Shown here piece by piece: positions 25,311-34,600 of a stretch of DNA of 64,000 bases. Numbering within the stretch: the stretch's first letter is position 1; each line of letters begins with the position of its first letter. Origin of the DNA: Bacilli bacterium (lineage in GTDB: Bacteria; Bacillota_I; Bacilli_A; RF39; UBA660); contig JAFSFI010000004.1 of the NCBI GenBank assembly GCA_017435255.1, positions 53,899 through 117,898 on the forward strand, given 5' to 3'. The translations under genes and the position numbers were made by a program. The notes under the pieces were generated by a model, which ran no database searches, was not told the origin of the DNA, and worked only from the letters and a program-made list of their open reading frames with translations.

Positions 25311-26218
25311 CGGAATAAATTATTTATATTTTTTTTAGGCATCATTATCCTTATTTTAGGCTGAACAGTAATGCTATACTCTTTTGTGTTTTCTTTTAAT
25401 TCTTCTCCATCAACACACCAAGAGGAAGGTTTCTTTTTGAATGTTATTTTCAAATTATCTGTTTTATGAAAATAAAATCCAGGAACTTTAGTTATATCAT
25501 TTTTTCTTAAATAATAAAGCGTTTTTAAAATATCTTTTTTCCTACTCAAATTGCAAAACAAAACTTCAAATTTTCCATCATCTAATTTAACATCATTATA
25601 AAAATTATTAATACCTGCTATTCTATTAGCGTTAGAAATAATCATAAAAGAATACAATCCATTATAAACTTCATTATCAACTTCATAAGATAATTCATAT
25701 AGCCTAGTTATATTCTTAAATTCTTTAATTGCTTCATAAACATAGGCGAAATACCCTATTTTCTTTTTTAATTCTCTACTAGTCTCGTACGGTACATTCA
25801 TAAACTTACCAAACCCAGCTACATAAACAAATGGTTTTCCATTTATACAGCAAACATCAATCTCTTTTACTTCTCCTTCTAGCAATAGGTTTAGGTTGCT
25901 AATAGGATCTTTTCCATAACCAAACATAGCACCAACATCGTTAGTAGTTCCCAAAGGAATATGAGCAAGAAGTAACTTGTTTTTCCTTTTAAAGTTACCG
26001 TTCATAGCTTCATTAAACGTTCCATCTCCACCCAGAGATATAACCAAATCAACTTCTCTTAACTCTGAAACTATTTTAGTAATATGTCCTTTATACCTTG
26101 AGATAATGACCTCCGGATCATATCCGTTATCCATAAGTATATCTAAGTATGCAGCTAAAAAATCTTTTTTAACTTTCTTTCCACTATTCGGATTATATAT
26201 AATTACACATTTTTTCAT
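25298..26218 (-). CDS. Diacylglycerol kinase-family lipid kinase
   Basis: 306 residues. N-terminal catalytic domain with 'IIYNPNSGKK' and the nucleotide motif 'SLGGDGTFNEAMNG' (about 58-71), followed by 'LLLAHIPLGTTNDVG', then the beta-sandwich domain with 'PFVYVAGFGKF' and a C-terminal 'WCVDGEELKE'. This is the YegS/DgkB/BmrU family, which phosphorylates diacylglycerol or related lipids at the inner membrane face. The length is normal (about 300). Whether it is the essential DgkB cannot be told from sequence alone. Confidence 0.9.
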   Translation of the reverse strand: MKKCVIIYNPNSGKKVKKDFLAAYLDILMDNGYDPEVIISRYKGHITKIVSELREVDLVISLGGDGTFNEAMNGNFKRKNKLLLAHIPLGTTNDVGAMFGYGKDPISNLNLLLEGEVKEIDVCCINGKPFVYVAGFGKFMNVPYETSRELKKKIGYFAYVYEAIKEFKNITRLYELSYEVDNEVYNGLYSFMIISNANRIAGINNFYNDVKLDDGKFEVLFCNLSRKKDILKTLYYLRKNDITKVPGFYFHKTDNLKITFKKKPSSWCVDGEELKENTKEYSITVQPKIRIMMPKKNINNLFRKKI

Positions 26219-26288
26219 TATACATCTCTCCTTTTACGACAATTTAATTATATTAACTTTAAAAGAATAAATCAACCATATAAACCCT

Positions 26289-27131
26289 TTACTTTTTGAT
26301 ATATTTTTTCAATTCTCCAATTAATTTTTGACAATCAGCAATTCCCAAATTATACATTTCTTCTAATTTATTAGAATCTTTTTCTATCCTACCCATTTTT
26401 ATTTGTTTAGATGGTCTTATAACAAAAATTTCTTTATTATTCTCCATATCAGTTATTTTTTCAATAGTATCATTATAATTTTTATATCTATTTTGCATAA
26501 CTTTTACAAAATTAGGATATTTTCTATAACCAATTTTAATTAAATTATGTCCTTTTCTTTTTTTTCTGTAATTAAGAGGCTTAGTAAGTACAACTATTAT
26601 TTTGTCATATCCTAAGCTTTTCATTTTATCAATTGGAATACTATCAGCAATGGCACCATCTAAATACTTTTTATTATCTATTTCAACAATCTTAGATACA
26701 AACGGCATTGCCGATGTAGCACGCAATACTTCCATTTGTTTAAATACATCTTTAATTTTTATATATTCTGCCTCTCCAGTTTCAACATTAGTCACAGTTG
26801 CATAAAAAGGAATCTTAGATTTTGAATATGTCTTTTGATCAAAAATATCTAACTTGGTTGGAACCTCATAATACGCAAAATCCTTATTAATAATATTTCC
26901 GGTCTTAATTAAAGAATGAATCCCCATATATCTCTTATCGTTAGCATATTTCTTATTATATCTAATTACTCTACCTCTTTGTTTAGACAAATAATTAACA
27001 CCAAATAATACTCCTGCTGATACACCTATTATTCCATCTACTTGTATTTTTTCATCTAAAAACACATCAAGAACTCCAGCGGTATACATTCCTCTCATCG
27101 CTCCACCTTCAAGCACTAAACCAATTTTCAT
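26289..27131 (-). CDS. Patatin-like phospholipase (RssA/YjjU type)
   Basis: 280 residues. Oxyanion motif 'LEGGAMRGMYTAGVLD' (about 7-22), nucleophile Ser38 in GVSAG, and catalytic Asp158 in 'YLDGAIADSIP': the complete Ser-Asp dyad of patatin-like hydrolases. No signal peptide, so it acts in the cytoplasm or at the inner leaflet. It sits just upstream of the lipid kinase with a 70-bp gap. The substrate is unknown. Confidence 0.9.
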   Translation of the reverse strand: MKIGLVLEGGAMRGMYTAGVLDVFLDEKIQVDGIIGVSAGVLFGVNYLSKQRGRVIRYNKKYANDKRYMGIHSLIKTGNIINKDFAYYEVPTKLDIFDQKTYSKSKIPFYATVTNVETGEAEYIKIKDVFKQMEVLRATSAMPFVSKIVEIDNKKYLDGAIADSIPIDKMKSLGYDKIIVVLTKPLNYRKKRKGHNLIKIGYRKYPNFVKVMQNRYKNYNDTIEKITDMENNKEIFVIRPSKQIKMGRIEKDSNKLEEMYNLGIADCQKLIGELKKYIKK

Positions 27132-27155
27132 AATTATTCACCCCTTAATTTTTAA

Positions 27156-27187
27156 GAATAAACATTGTATTACTACAATGTTTATTC
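27156..27187. terminator. Long hairpin between the YwaF-like and patatin genes
   Basis: A perfect 14-bp stem (arms 27156-27169 and 27174-27187) with a 4-nt loop overlaps the stop codon of the YwaF-like gene. The minus-strand 3' flank is A/T mixed rather than a T run, so termination is less sure than the stem. Confidence 0.55.
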
Positions 27188-27991
27188 ACTCCTCTTTATA
27201 TGCGACAACAATAATGATATTACATAAATAATACCCCCACCAGCAATTATAGCAAAAATATATAACAACAAAAATATAATAAATGGAACTGTCTGTTGTA
27301 TTGTATTAAATACAGGTAAACTGCTTATAAAATATGGGCTGATATAAAACATATTAAATTCTTCAACATTTAAAACACCTAAATTATATATAGATATATT
27401 TAAAATTTCAGCAATTGATAAGAATATTAAAAATACTATAACTGCATTTCTTAAATTGCAGAATTTTATTTTTACTTCACCAGTAAATAGTAAATATAAA
27501 GATACAACCAAGCTACCACAATGCAACCACATAGTATGAACATTAACAAGAGTAGTTTCTACAAAACAACTATCAGGAATAATAACAGTCATAAGTCCAC
27601 CGAGAATAGTAATAAATGCCATATATGATAATAAACTGTCTCTTATTTTTGTCTTCTTCATAAACAAACACAAAACAGAAACATATATAGGAGTACTACA
27701 CAATTGAAATGGTGAAGCATACCACTGATAATCCCATGTACCTATTCCAGTTACAATATCATAATTATATGACCATATTATTTGTTTAGCAAGTTCTAGA
27801 ATAAAGGCAACAATTCCATAGATTGCTAACACGATTTTTAGTTGTTTCTCACTATATGTTTTTCTTAACTTATAAAGAACTATCAAAGATATAGCAATTA
27901 ATCCAATCCATAAAAAATGAAACCACCCATACGGATTAGGACGATTCATTTCTGCTTGTAAAAAATATATTACTTTTTCAAAAAAATTCAT
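27182..27991 (-). CDS. YwaF/TIGR02206-family integral membrane protein
   Basis: 269 residues with about seven membrane helices. The pattern 'GWFHFLWIGLIA', 'WYASPFQLCSTPIYV' and 'HCGSLVVSLYLL', with conserved Trp, His and Cys in the membrane, is that of the YwaF/TIGR02206 family, whose function is unknown. Length is typical. Single gene, followed by the long hairpin. Confidence 0.78.
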   Translation of the reverse strand: MNFFEKVIYFLQAEMNRPNPYGWFHFLWIGLIAISLIVLYKLRKTYSEKQLKIVLAIYGIVAFILELAKQIIWSYNYDIVTGIGTWDYQWYASPFQLCSTPIYVSVLCLFMKKTKIRDSLLSYMAFITILGGLMTVIIPDSCFVETTLVNVHTMWLHCGSLVVSLYLLFTGEVKIKFCNLRNAVIVFLIFLSIAEILNISIYNLGVLNVEEFNMFYISPYFISSLPVFNTIQQTVPFIIFLLLYIFAIIAGGGIIYVISLLLSHIKRSE

Positions 27992-28053
27992 ACAACCACT
28001 TCTTACTTCGTTACTATTAAAACAATTATATCACCAATTATAACAATAATAAA

Positions 28054-28080
28054 CAAAAAAGCGTACTATATAAAGTACGC
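28054..28080 (-). terminator. Terminator of the tRNA-Ala transcript
   Basis: GCGTACT/AGTACGC stem (28061-28067 and 28074-28080) followed on the minus strand by a T run, 14 bp past the CCA end. Confidence 0.88.
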
Positions 28081-28093
28081 TTATAAACAAAAA

Positions 28094-28169
28094 TGGTGGA
28101 GCATAGCGGGATCGAACCGCTGACCTCCACGGTGCAAACGTGGCGCTCTCCCAGCTGAGCTAATGCCCC
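28094..28169 (-). tRNA. tRNA-Ala (anticodon UGC)
   Basis: 76 nt with encoded CCA. Acceptor stem GGGGCAT/ATGCTCC, D arm 'AGCTCAGCTGGGAGAGC', anticodon stem CCACG/CGTGG around loop TTTGCAC (anticodon TGC), and T arm with GGTTCGATCC. All stems pair. It is a stand-alone gene with its own terminator. Confidence 0.97.
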
Positions 28170-28173
28170 ATTT

Positions 28174-28192
28174 TGAGTTGAATTTCAACTCA
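28174..28192. repeat. 19-bp palindrome upstream of the tRNA-Ala gene
   Basis: TGAGTTGAA-T-TTCAACTCA, a perfect 9-bp inverted repeat 4 bp before the tRNA 5' end, in its leader. It is not followed by a T run. It could fold in the precursor or bind a protein. Confidence 0.45.
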
Positions 28193-28237
28193 GTGATATA
28201 ATATTAACATCTATCTATACAAAATGTCAACATTTTT

Positions 28238-28747
28238 TTAATCTAAAATAATAAAATCTTTATCTTTATGCGGTTCATCAAATAATAAATCCCTATACTC
28301 TTGCTGTCTTAACACCTCATAAACGACAATCGCCGCACAATTAGATAGATTTAAAGACCTCACATTCTTACTCATAGGAATCCTCATACAATGTTCTAAA
28401 TCTTCTCTTAATATTTCTTTAGGAATACCTGTTGACTCCTTTCCAAAAATCAAATATATTTCTTCATCTTTATTAGAATAATCAAAACTAGTATGAGGTT
28501 TATGACCATATCTAGTAAAATAATAATACGTGCCCTTATTTTTGCTTTTAAATTCATCAAAATTTCTATAAACAACATATTCTAATTTATCTATGTAATT
28601 GACACCACTTCTTCTTAAATGAGCTTCATCTAAAGAAAAACCTAATGGCTCAATTAAATGTAATTTTGTACCTGTTGCTACGCAAGTTCGCATTATATTA
28701 CCGGTGTTACCCGGAATCTCAGGTTCGTATAAAACTATATGTATCAC
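28238..28747 (-). CDS. trmL: tRNA (cytidine/uridine-34-2'-O)-methyltransferase TrmL
   Basis: 169 residues, GTG start behind GGGTGATT. SPOUT/TrmH-family fold with 'ALYEPEIPGNTGNIMRTC'-type start (here 'VLYEPEIPGNTGN'), 'IEPLGF', 'LIFGKESTGIP' and the C-terminal knot 'MRIPMSKNVRSLNLSNCAAIVVYE'. These are the signatures of TrmL (CspR/YibK), which methylates the ribose of position 34 in tRNA-Leu. It follows the membrane thioredoxin-like gene by 2 bp. Confidence 0.95.
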   Translation of the reverse strand: MIHIVLYEPEIPGNTGNIMRTCVATGTKLHLIEPLGFSLDEAHLRRSGVNYIDKLEYVVYRNFDEFKSKNKGTYYYFTRYGHKPHTSFDYSNKDEEIYLIFGKESTGIPKEILREDLEHCMRIPMSKNVRSLNLSNCAAIVVYEVLRQQEYRDLLFDEPHKDKDFIILD

Positions 28748-28749
28748 GA

Positions 28750-29289
28750 TTAATCACCCTGTATTTCATATTCATCAAATAATTGTTCAACATCACTTAT
28801 AAGTAAATTTTGTGAAGCATTTTTACTTATAAAATCTACTACTTTCCCATCTTCAATCAAAATTATGGCTGGATAAGCATAAATTTTATCCCCAGTAACA
28901 TACTTATCATTAAATTCTTTCAATAGTAGTTCTTTATCCTCAACATCAGTAATATTAAAATATACTAATTTATCCTTTAAGTGCCTTTTTTCAATTACTT
29001 TTATTAAATCTTCCTCTAACTCTCTACAATTCTCATCATCAGCTACACCAATATAAATAATGCCAGATTGATTGTCACCTATATAATTATGAATTTCATT
29101 ATATCGAACCTCACTAATTACTCCATCTAAAACAGGAATAGTTTTTTCATAATTTTGATATGACATATACCAACCTCTCAAAAAGACTGCTAAAGATATT
29201 GAAGCAATAAAAATAATAACAACTATTATATAATTTTTTAGTGGGATTTTTTTTATCTCTTCTTTTTTATTACTTTTTTTATTAGCCAT
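28750..29289 (-). CDS. Membrane-anchored thioredoxin-fold protein without CxxC
   Basis: 179 residues. A basic cytoplasmic tail (1-18), a membrane helix (about 19-39), then an outer domain of thioredoxin-like shape: 'GIIYIGVADDENCRELEEDL' at the active-site position, 'LVYFNITDVED' and 'YAYPAIILIEDG' at the cis-Pro loop. Only one Cys (in 'DENCREL') is present where CxxC is expected, so it cannot do ordinary dithiol exchange. It is the third membrane- or lipid-tethered thioredoxin-like protein in this window. Co-transcribed with trmL. Confidence 0.68.
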   Translation of the reverse strand: MANKKSNKKEEIKKIPLKNYIIVVIIFIASISLAVFLRGWYMSYQNYEKTIPVLDGVISEVRYNEIHNYIGDNQSGIIYIGVADDENCRELEEDLIKVIEKRHLKDKLVYFNITDVEDKELLLKEFNDKYVTGDKIYAYPAIILIEDGKVVDFISKNASQNLLISDVEQLFDEYEIQGD

Positions 29290-29329
29290 ACAATCATATC
29301 CTTTCTAATACTAAATTCATTATAACAAA

Positions 29330-29357
29330 AAAAGATGAAAAAACCAATTAGTTTTTT
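29330..29357 (-). terminator. Weak terminator after typA
   Basis: AAAAAAC/GTTTTTT arms around a 6-nt loop followed by a minus-strand T-rich tract; it overlaps the stop of the typA gene. The stem is almost all A-T. Confidence 0.45.
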
Positions 29358-31156
29358 GCATCCATTTTCTTTCTTTGTTCAGTATTTAGTATTCTTTTTC
29401 TAAGACGAATATTAAGTGGTGTAACCTCTACTAATTCATCTGCATTTATATAATCTAAGGCATATTCTAAAGGAATAGGTCTAGGTCTTTTTAACACTAC
29501 TGTTTTATCGCTTCCAGCAGCACGTGTATTAGTTAATTGTTTTCCTTTTACAACATTTACTGCTAAGTCATTATCTCTATTATGTTCCCCTACTATCATA
29601 CCCTCGTATACTTCTGTACCAGGTTCAACAAACATAACACCACGATCTTCTAATCCACCTAAAGAGTAGGCTGTCGCTTTTCCGTTTTCCATTGAAACAA
29701 GTACACCAATACTTCTTTCACCTACATCAATACCTGCTACAGGACGATATTCTTTAAATGTATGATTTATAATTCCGTACCCTTTAGTTAAAGTCAAGAA
29801 GTTAGTGGTAAATCCTATTAAACCGCGTGATGGAATCGTATAAATTAATTTAACTTGTCCATTAACATTATTCATACTTTCCATAATAGCACCACGAGTT
29901 CCTAGTTGTTCAATCACAGATCCAATTGTATCTTCAGGTGCATCAATCATCAAGTCTTCATATGGTTCCATTTTAACACCGTCAACTTCTTTAATAATTA
30001 CTGCAGGTTTAGAAACTTGTAACTCAAATCCTTCACGACGCATATTTTCAATTAAAATACCTAGGTGTAATTCACCGCGACCTGATACAATCCATGATTC
30101 GCTATCATTTTGTTCTATTTTTAAACTTACATCTCTTTGTGTCTCTTTTAATAATCTTTCTTCAATCTTTCTAGCGGTTAATATCTTACCTTCACGTCCT
30201 ACAAAAGGAGATGTATTAACTCCGAAAGTCATTTGAAGAGTCGGTTCATCAATGTGTAAAATTGGTAAAGCACTTCTTTTCCCAGCTTCACATAAAGTTT
30301 CACCTACTGAAATATCCATAAGTCCTGCTACAGCACATATGTCTCCTGCTTCAGCCTCTTCTATTTCTATTCTTTTTAACCCTAAATATCCAAATAGTTT
30401 TTGTACTCTAAATGATTTAACTGTTCCATCTAATCTAATACAATCAACCATCTGACCCACTTTAATTTTACCGTTATGAACTCTACCTATACCAATTCTT
30501 CCTACATAGTCATTATAATCAAGTAACGCTGGTTGAAATTGCAATTCATTATTAACATCTCCTAAAGGCGCAGGAATTTCACTAATAATTAAATCTAAAA
30601 GCTCAGTAAATCCAGGTGTTTGAGTAGATAAATCATCACTCAAACTAGAAGTACCATTAATAGCAGACGCATAAACAACTTTAAAGTCCAACCAATCTTC
30701 GTCAGCCCCTAAATCAATAAATAAATCTAAAACTTCATCCACAACTTCCTTACATCTTGCTGATTCTTTATCAACCTTATTAATAACCACTATCGGTTTG
30801 ACATGAGCCTCTAACGCCTTTTTTAATACAAATCTAGTTTGTGGCATAGTCCCTTCATAAGCATCTACTACTAAAAGCACCCCATCAACCATATTCATAA
30901 TACGTTCAACTTCTCCACCGAAATCAGCATGTCCAGGAGTATCTAAAATATTAATGCGATATCCGTTGTAATTAATAGCTGTAGTTTTAGATAAAATAGT
31001 AATACCACGTTCTCTTTCAATTTGATTAGAATCCATTGAAGCATTACTTAAGTCTTCATTATCCCTAAAAGTACCACTTGATTTTAAAATTTCGTCAACT
31101 AAAGTAGTTTTTCCGTGGTCAACGTGAGCAATAATTGCTATATTTCTTTTTTTCAT
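29348..31156 (-). CDS. typA: Translational GTPase TypA/BipA
   Basis: 602 residues behind AAAAGGGAAG. G1 '[10 protein letters not shown]' (10-19), switch I '[14 protein letters not shown]', G3 '[14 protein letters not shown]', G4 'NKVDK', then translation-factor domains II and III, the EF-G V-like domain ('[18 protein letters not shown]') and the TypA-specific C-terminal domain ('[22 protein letters not shown]'). A ribosome-bound GTPase used in 50S assembly and stress or cold growth. Full length for the family. Confidence 0.97.
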   Translation of the reverse strand: MKKRNIAIIAHVDHGKTTLVDEILKSSGTFRDNEDLSNASMDSNQIERERGITILSKTTAINYNGYRINILDTPGHADFGGEVERIMNMVDGVLLVVDAYEGTMPQTRFVLKKALEAHVKPIVVINKVDKESARCKEVVDEVLDLFIDLGADEDWLDFKVVYASAINGTSSLSDDLSTQTPGFTELLDLIISEIPAPLGDVNNELQFQPALLDYNDYVGRIGIGRVHNGKIKVGQMVDCIRLDGTVKSFRVQKLFGYLGLKRIEIEEAEAGDICAVAGLMDISVGETLCEAGKRSALPILHIDEPTLQMTFGVNTSPFVGREGKILTARKIEERLLKETQRDVSLKIEQNDSESWIVSGRGELHLGILIENMRREGFELQVSKPAVIIKEVDGVKMEPYEDLMIDAPEDTIGSVIEQLGTRGAIMESMNNVNGQVKLIYTIPSRGLIGFTTNFLTLTKGYGIINHTFKEYRPVAGIDVGERSIGVLVSMENGKATAYSLGGLEDRGVMFVEPGTEVYEGMIVGEHNRDNDLAVNVVKGKQLTNTRAAGSDKTVVLKRPRPIPLEYALDYINADELVEVTPLNIRLRKRILNTEQRKKMDAKN

Positions 31157-31183
31157 AATTACACTTCCCTTTTTAAAAACTTT

Positions 31184-31771
31184 TTAAATTATACCACAAA
31201 ATGATAGAAATGCAACATTTTTCAAGATCAAGGCTAAGAAAAACATAAGTACTAAAACAATAACTAAACAAGGAACAAACAAATTACCCTTACTATCTCT
31301 TTCACACTTATTTACTAAAAATTCCATATCATCAGGTCCATAATCTTTAATTAACTTATTAATATAGCCTTTTGTCCTATCAATATAAAGCTCATCAAAT
31401 TTTAAAATATAATAAATATTAACAGCAACCCCAAGAATAATTAAAAATATGATTAGTAACGCATTAAACCCCATACTATCAAAAAGATAATACTTCCAAT
31501 TCATAATCATCATAATCAACAATCCATCAGCCAACGCACCAAATGCTGCCTCTAAATACATTTTTTTATATAATGCATACCAAAAATTAAATATTAAATA
31601 CCCCAAAGAATAATTATCATTAAATCTCTTCTTACTTAAATATATATGTAATAGTTGATTTTCAATCGTATTACCGATTCTTTCTATCTCTTCGTCTTTA
31701 AATACAACCCCACATCTAGGACAATACCTATCCACATCAGATATTGTATTTTTACAATTAAAACATTTCAT
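31184..31771 (-). CDS. Zinc-ribbon membrane protein (DUF2628-like)
   Basis: 195 residues. An N-terminal zinc ribbon with C-x2-C (CFNC) and C-x2-C (CPRC) in the first 20 residues is followed by a cytoplasmic helix and about four membrane helices (65-190), including 'FNFWYALYKKMYLEA', the pattern of DUF2628 proteins. Function unknown. It is 27 bp downstream of typA's start region in the opposite sense of reading order, i.e. the gene upstream of typA on the same strand. Confidence 0.7.
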   Translation of the reverse strand: MKCFNCKNTISDVDRYCPRCGVVFKDEEIERIGNTIENQLLHIYLSKKRFNDNYSLGYLIFNFWYALYKKMYLEAAFGALADGLLIMMIMNWKYYLFDSMGFNALLIIFLIILGVAVNIYYILKFDELYIDRTKGYINKLIKDYGPDDMEFLVNKCERDSKGNLFVPCLVIVLVLMFFLALILKNVAFLSFCGII

Positions 31772-31860
31772 ACTACCACCTATCGTAAATCTATCACAAT
31801 CTTTTACAATTTACAATGAATAATATTTTTATAAAATCATCATTATATAATGGTGATAAT

Positions 31861-33342
31861 ATGATTAATAATTCGTTGTGGTTAAAAGGAATAAAAACAA
31901 GTGCTCTACCATCTTTAAAAAAAGATATTGAAACAGACATTTTAATTATAGGTGGGGGAATTACAGGTATCTCTACCGCTTTCTATTTGAAAGATTCTAA
32001 TTTAAATGTAACATTAATAGATAGTGATAAAATTGGTTTTGGCGCAACAAGTAAAACTACTGGTAAATTAACATATTTACAAGATACATTAACAAAGATT
32101 AAAAGCGTGTACGGAACGGAAGTAACTAGAAAATATATAGAAAGTCAAAAATATGCGATCGAATTGATAAAAACAAATGTTATAGAACATAATATAAAAT
32201 GTAATTTTGAAAGTAATAATTCATATGTATTTACAAATCAAAATAAAGATAAAAAAGTAATTAAAGATTTAGATACTATACTAAAAAAAGCAAATACTAA
32301 TCATAAAAAATCATTTAGTTTACCAATAAAGTATCCTTGTAAACTCAATGTAAAGGTAAATGACACGGCTGTTTTTCATCCGGTAAAATACGTTTTAACG
32401 CTAAAAGACATATGCTTAAAAAGAGGAATTAATATATATGAAAGAACCAAAGCAATAGATATAGATAAAGCCGAAGATGGGTATATTGTAAAGACAGTGT
32501 CAAATAAAATCAAAGCAAGAAAAGTAATTCTTGCTTGTCACTATCCTTTCTTTATAATTCCAAAACTATTTCCACTTAAAACGCATTTAGAAAAAAGCTA
32601 TGTGTCTGCTGGAGTTACAGATAAAAACAAAATGTTTAACGCTATAAGCATGAAAGATGTTCACTCCATAAGATATTATAGCGACTCTAAAGATTATATA
32701 ATTTACGCCGGTCTTTCAAAAACACTAGGACAAAATATGGATAACGAAAAAAATTACAAAGATTTAATTTGGCATATGAAATCAAATTTAACAAAAGACA
32801 TTAAATACTACTGGTTTAATTATGACGTAATGACTGAGGACTCATTACCTATAATTGGTTATTATGAAAAAAATAACAAAAATCTATTAATAGGAACTGG
32901 TTATAATACATGGGGAATGACCAACGGCACTCTAGCTGGTAAAATATTAAGTGACTTAATATTAGAAAAAGAAAATAAATATACTAAATTGTTTTCTCCT
33001 ACTAGAAGTCTCAATATAATGAAATTTATTAATTTAACTAATTCTAATATAAAAAGTGGTTTTACATACATATTGTCAAAAATTAAAACATCCTACTCTT
33101 TTTACCCTAAAAATGTTAAGGTGGAAATGCGCAATGGAAAAAGATGCGGTATTTATATTGATGAAAATGGATATGAACATGTAGTATCTAATATATGTCC
33201 ACACATGAAATGTAGATTAGTATTTAACCCTGTAGATAAAACCTGGGACTGTCCTTGTCATGGTTCTAGATTTAATATAGACGGTAAATCTATTAAAGGG
33301 CCGAGCGTGTTTGATATAAGTATAAAAAGTACCGATAATTAA
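31861..33342 (+). CDS. FAD-dependent oxidoreductase with C-terminal Rieske domain (YhfW-like)
   Basis: 493 residues from the ATG at 31861 with GGTGAT upstream; an ATG 45 bp earlier lacks a site. The N-terminal DAO-type FAD domain has 'ILIIGGGITGISTAFYL' (dinucleotide fold, about residues 22-38) and 'GFGATSKTTGKLT'; 'LIGTGYNTWGMTNGTLAG' is the second FAD contact. The last 90 residues are a Rieske [2Fe-2S] domain with C-P-H and C-P-C-H-G-S-R-F ligand boxes. The same fusion and length occur in Bacillus YhfW. The electron donor and substrate are not known. Confidence 0.88.
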   Translation: MINNSLWLKGIKTSALPSLKKDIETDILIIGGGITGISTAFYLKDSNLNVTLIDSDKIGFGATSKTTGKLTYLQDTLTKIKSVYGTEVTRKYIESQKYAIELIKTNVIEHNIKCNFESNNSYVFTNQNKDKKVIKDLDTILKKANTNHKKSFSLPIKYPCKLNVKVNDTAVFHPVKYVLTLKDICLKRGINIYERTKAIDIDKAEDGYIVKTVSNKIKARKVILACHYPFFIIPKLFPLKTHLEKSYVSAGVTDKNKMFNAISMKDVHSIRYYSDSKDYIIYAGLSKTLGQNMDNEKNYKDLIWHMKSNLTKDIKYYWFNYDVMTEDSLPIIGYYEKNNKNLLIGTGYNTWGMTNGTLAGKILSDLILEKENKYTKLFSPTRSLNIMKFINLTNSNIKSGFTYILSKIKTSYSFYPKNVKVEMRNGKRCGIYIDENGYEHVVSNICPHMKCRLVFNPVDKTWDCPCHGSRFNIDGKSIKGPSVFDISIKSTDN

Positions 33343-33355
33343 ACGGTACTTTTCT
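33324..33355. terminator. Bidirectional terminator
   Basis: AAAAAGTACCG/CGGTACTTTT stem between the convergent oxidoreductase and DedA genes, overlapping both stop codons. Confidence 0.85.
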
Positions 33356-33956
33356 TTTTCTTTATAAAAACCGATTTTCTAAACATTTTGTAAATCCAAG
33401 AAGTTAGCAACACAAATATTAATATTCTAATGGGTAATTTTAATCTAGAGGTTATCTGCTTTAAAATTACCCAATTATTACCTAAGGCATATCCAAAATA
33501 AGTAAATACAAAGGTCCAAGGAATACTTCCTAGGGTTGTATATAGCAAAAACTTTTTAAAAGGAAGTCTAGCAACACCTATAGGGAGTGAAACTAAAGTT
33601 CTAACTATAGGCACATTCCTCCCTATACAAGCAGCAATTAAACCATATTTATCAAACCAAGAATTACTTTTTTCCACCTCATCATCCTTCATAAAAAAAT
33701 ATTTACCATATTTCTTAGTAAATCCCTTACCACCAAAATAGCCCATAAAATAAATAATAACAGCACAAAAAACGCTGCCAAATAATCCTGTTAAAAAGGC
33801 CCCCGTAAAACTAAAAATACCTTGTCCTGCTAAAATTCCCCCAGTAGCTAGTATTAATTCACTAGGAATAATTATTATAACTGCTTCTAAAACCATTCCT
33901 AAAAACATACCCAAATAGCCGAAGTCACTGATTAATCCTAAAACATATGTATCCAT
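33339..33956 (-). CDS. DedA-family (SNARE-associated-type) membrane protein
   Basis: 205 residues with five or so hydrophobic segments and the DedA signatures 'GMFLGMVLEAVIIIIPSELIL', 'GRNVPIVRTLVSLPIGVARLP' and 'TTLGSIPWTF'. DedA proteins flip or recycle lipid carriers (undecaprenyl phosphate or phosphatidylethanolamine) across the membrane. The conserved acidic residue (Glu24-like) and the Arg pair are present, so it should be active. Single gene. Confidence 0.92.
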   Translation of the reverse strand: MDTYVLGLISDFGYLGMFLGMVLEAVIIIIPSELILATGGILAGQGIFSFTGAFLTGLFGSVFCAVIIYFMGYFGGKGFTKKYGKYFFMKDDEVEKSNSWFDKYGLIAACIGRNVPIVRTLVSLPIGVARLPFKKFLLYTTLGSIPWTFVFTYFGYALGNNWVILKQITSRLKLPIRILIFVLLTSWIYKMFRKSVFIKKKKSTV

Positions 33957-34050
33957 AATATCACCTATTAAAATATATGATATAAAAAGAAATTTATTTG
34001 ACCAAGCACTAATAATATCATATAATTAACTATAGTAGAAAGGACGAATT

Positions 34051-34566
34051 ATGACAGAAAAATTAGTAAACTTCTTTATAAAGTTATTTGGCGGAACTAA
34101 AAGTTCTGAAACAGGAAAAATAGTTATAGTAGCAATATTATCAATGCTACCAATAATTGAATTACGTGGAGGATTAATTGCTGCTGCTCTTCTTAATTTA
34201 GATTGGTTATTAAGTTTTGTAATAAGCTATATTTTTAATTTATTACCCATTCCATTTATACTACTGTTTATAAACTGGATATTTAAACAATTTAAAAAGA
34301 CTAAACATCTTGGTAAATTAGTCGATAAAATGGAAGAAAAAGTTGATAAGAAAAAAGGACAAATAGAAAAGTTTGGTTACTGGGGATTATTTCTATTTGT
34401 TGCAATACCACTTCCAGGGACTGGTGCATGGACTGGCGCACTAATTGCAGCAGTACTTGGAATGAATAGAAAAAAATCTTTCTTTACAATAGCGCTCGGA
34501 GTATTAGGAGCAGGTATAATTATGATGTTCTTATCATTTGGATTATTAAGAGGAATAATAGGATAA
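34051..34566 (+). CDS. Small multidrug-export-like membrane protein (COG2426)
   Basis: 171 residues behind AGAAAGGACG. 'LSMLPIIELRGGLIAAALL' followed by 'FIPLPGTGAWTGALIAAVLGM' (seen as 'VAIPLPGTGAWTG') are the two conserved blocks of the Sm_multidrug_ex family, with four membrane helices. The motif with Pro-Gly-Thr-Gly-Ala resembles DedA-type re-entrant loops, and the neighbour is a DedA gene. The export role given to the family is weakly supported. Confidence 0.82.
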   Translation: MTEKLVNFFIKLFGGTKSSETGKIVIVAILSMLPIIELRGGLIAAALLNLDWLLSFVISYIFNLLPIPFILLFINWIFKQFKKTKHLGKLVDKMEEKVDKKKGQIEKFGYWGLFLFVAIPLPGTGAWTGALIAAVLGMNRKKSFFTIALGVLGAGIIMMFLSFGLLRGIIG

Positions 34567-34600
34567 AAAAATACTATAGGTTTATTTCTATAGTATTTTT
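34565..34600. terminator. Bidirectional terminator
   Basis: AAAAATACTATAG/CTATAGTATTTTT stem (34567-34579 and 34588-34600) between the convergent export-like and VanY-like genes. Confidence 0.88.

Noticed and set aside
27156..27187. Long inverted repeat as a transposable-element end
   Set aside because: It is a single 14-bp hairpin at a gene end with no transposase nearby and no second copy; a terminator-like role is simpler.
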